Shown here piece after piece: positions 63,962 to 64,000 of a stretch of DNA of 64,000 nt. This DNA is from Flavobacterium flabelliforme (lineage in GTDB: Bacteria > Bacteroidota > Bacteroidia > Flavobacteriales > Flavobacteriaceae). The notes below the pieces were generated by a model. It saw only the letters and a list, made by a program, of their open reading frames with translations. It had not been told where the DNA came from and made no database searches. The stretch lies in contig NZ_JAGFBU010000001.1 in NCBI RefSeq assembly GCF_017948675.1, positions 1,358,011 through 1,422,010 on the forward strand, given 5' to 3'. Within the stretch, counting starts at the first letter, position 1. Every line of letters starts with the position of its first letter. The translations under genes were made by a program, and so were the position numbers.

Positions 63962-63991
63962 TTGCATAACGGTATAAACGTTGTAGTTTTG
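63962..63991 (+). promoter_or_regulatory. Stable-RNA-type promoter pointing out of the window
   Basis: TTG (63962-63964), 19 nt, TAGTTTTG (63984-63991), followed by GCACCCGCAA. It resembles the tRNA-Asp promoter region (CTTGCG... GCCACCGCAA). Confidence 0.7.
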
Positions 63992-64000
63992 CACCCGCAA

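Overview
The window looks like a chromosome segment of a Bacteroidota species, most likely Flavobacterium or a close relative. The evidence is an AT-rich genome, genes without Shine-Dalgarno sequences, and TAnnTTTG promoter boxes (three with an upstream TTG at exactly 19 nt). Typical lineage genes are also present: a murF-alr fusion, a DnaE polymerase with an N-terminal exonuclease, TonB receptors with a carboxypeptidase-like N-terminus, SC-type lipoproteins and TPR-AraC regulators. Species cannot be fixed from sequence alone.

Layout. 1-3870: lipoprotein genes on the minus strand, divergent from an ECF sigma factor and its TPR membrane partner. 3933-18191: housekeeping and envelope genes (TatD, PlsC-like acyltransferase, asparaginase, tRNA-Ser, a beta-barrel protein, a PAP2-like membrane protein, MurF-Alr, MscL, aspartate-semialdehyde dehydrogenase), a His/Cys-rich protein plus TonB receptor that looks like a metal uptake unit, and a prolyl oligopeptidase. 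18513-29344: HPF-like protein, L,D-transpeptidase, AsmA, NTF2-like lipoprotein, TrmB, LysE, an alkyltransferase-like protein, Mrp, NifU-like protein, ferredoxin and an acyl-CoA dehydrogenase.

29674-39486 is the accessory region and the most interesting part. It holds a TPR-AraC regulator, an unlisted 46-residue minus-strand GG-leader peptide, a C39-like/VKOR/thioredoxin fusion, and eight tandem genes for short peptides. These share a leader beginning MLKNIL and ending at a double glycine; one is frameshifted and one has lost its ATG. A C39-peptidase ABC exporter and a HlyD-type adaptor follow. Every core, including the two damaged ones, has four or six cysteines. I infer a cassette that exports and cleaves GG-leader peptides and oxidises them to disulfide-bonded products, without a recognisable modifying enzyme or immunity gene.

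39483-52061: TrmN6-like methyltransferase, RimM, S16 with a long acidic tail, an RRM protein, and the leucine genes leuC-leuD-leuA and leuB on the minus strand, split by an M48 protease and two tandem paralogues with their own promoter. 52557-62477: DnaE, an outer-membrane barrel, thioredoxin, an M1 aminopeptidase broken by one frameshift, and a DUF58 protein. 62516-64000: two tRNA-Asp genes, then about 1 kb without genes that carries an array of ACCTATATATAGGT palindromes and ends in a second stable-RNA-type promoter pointing out of the window.

Three families of dispersed repeats occur twice each, two of them with conserved flanks around a hairpin whose sequence differs between copies, and mostly beside terminators.
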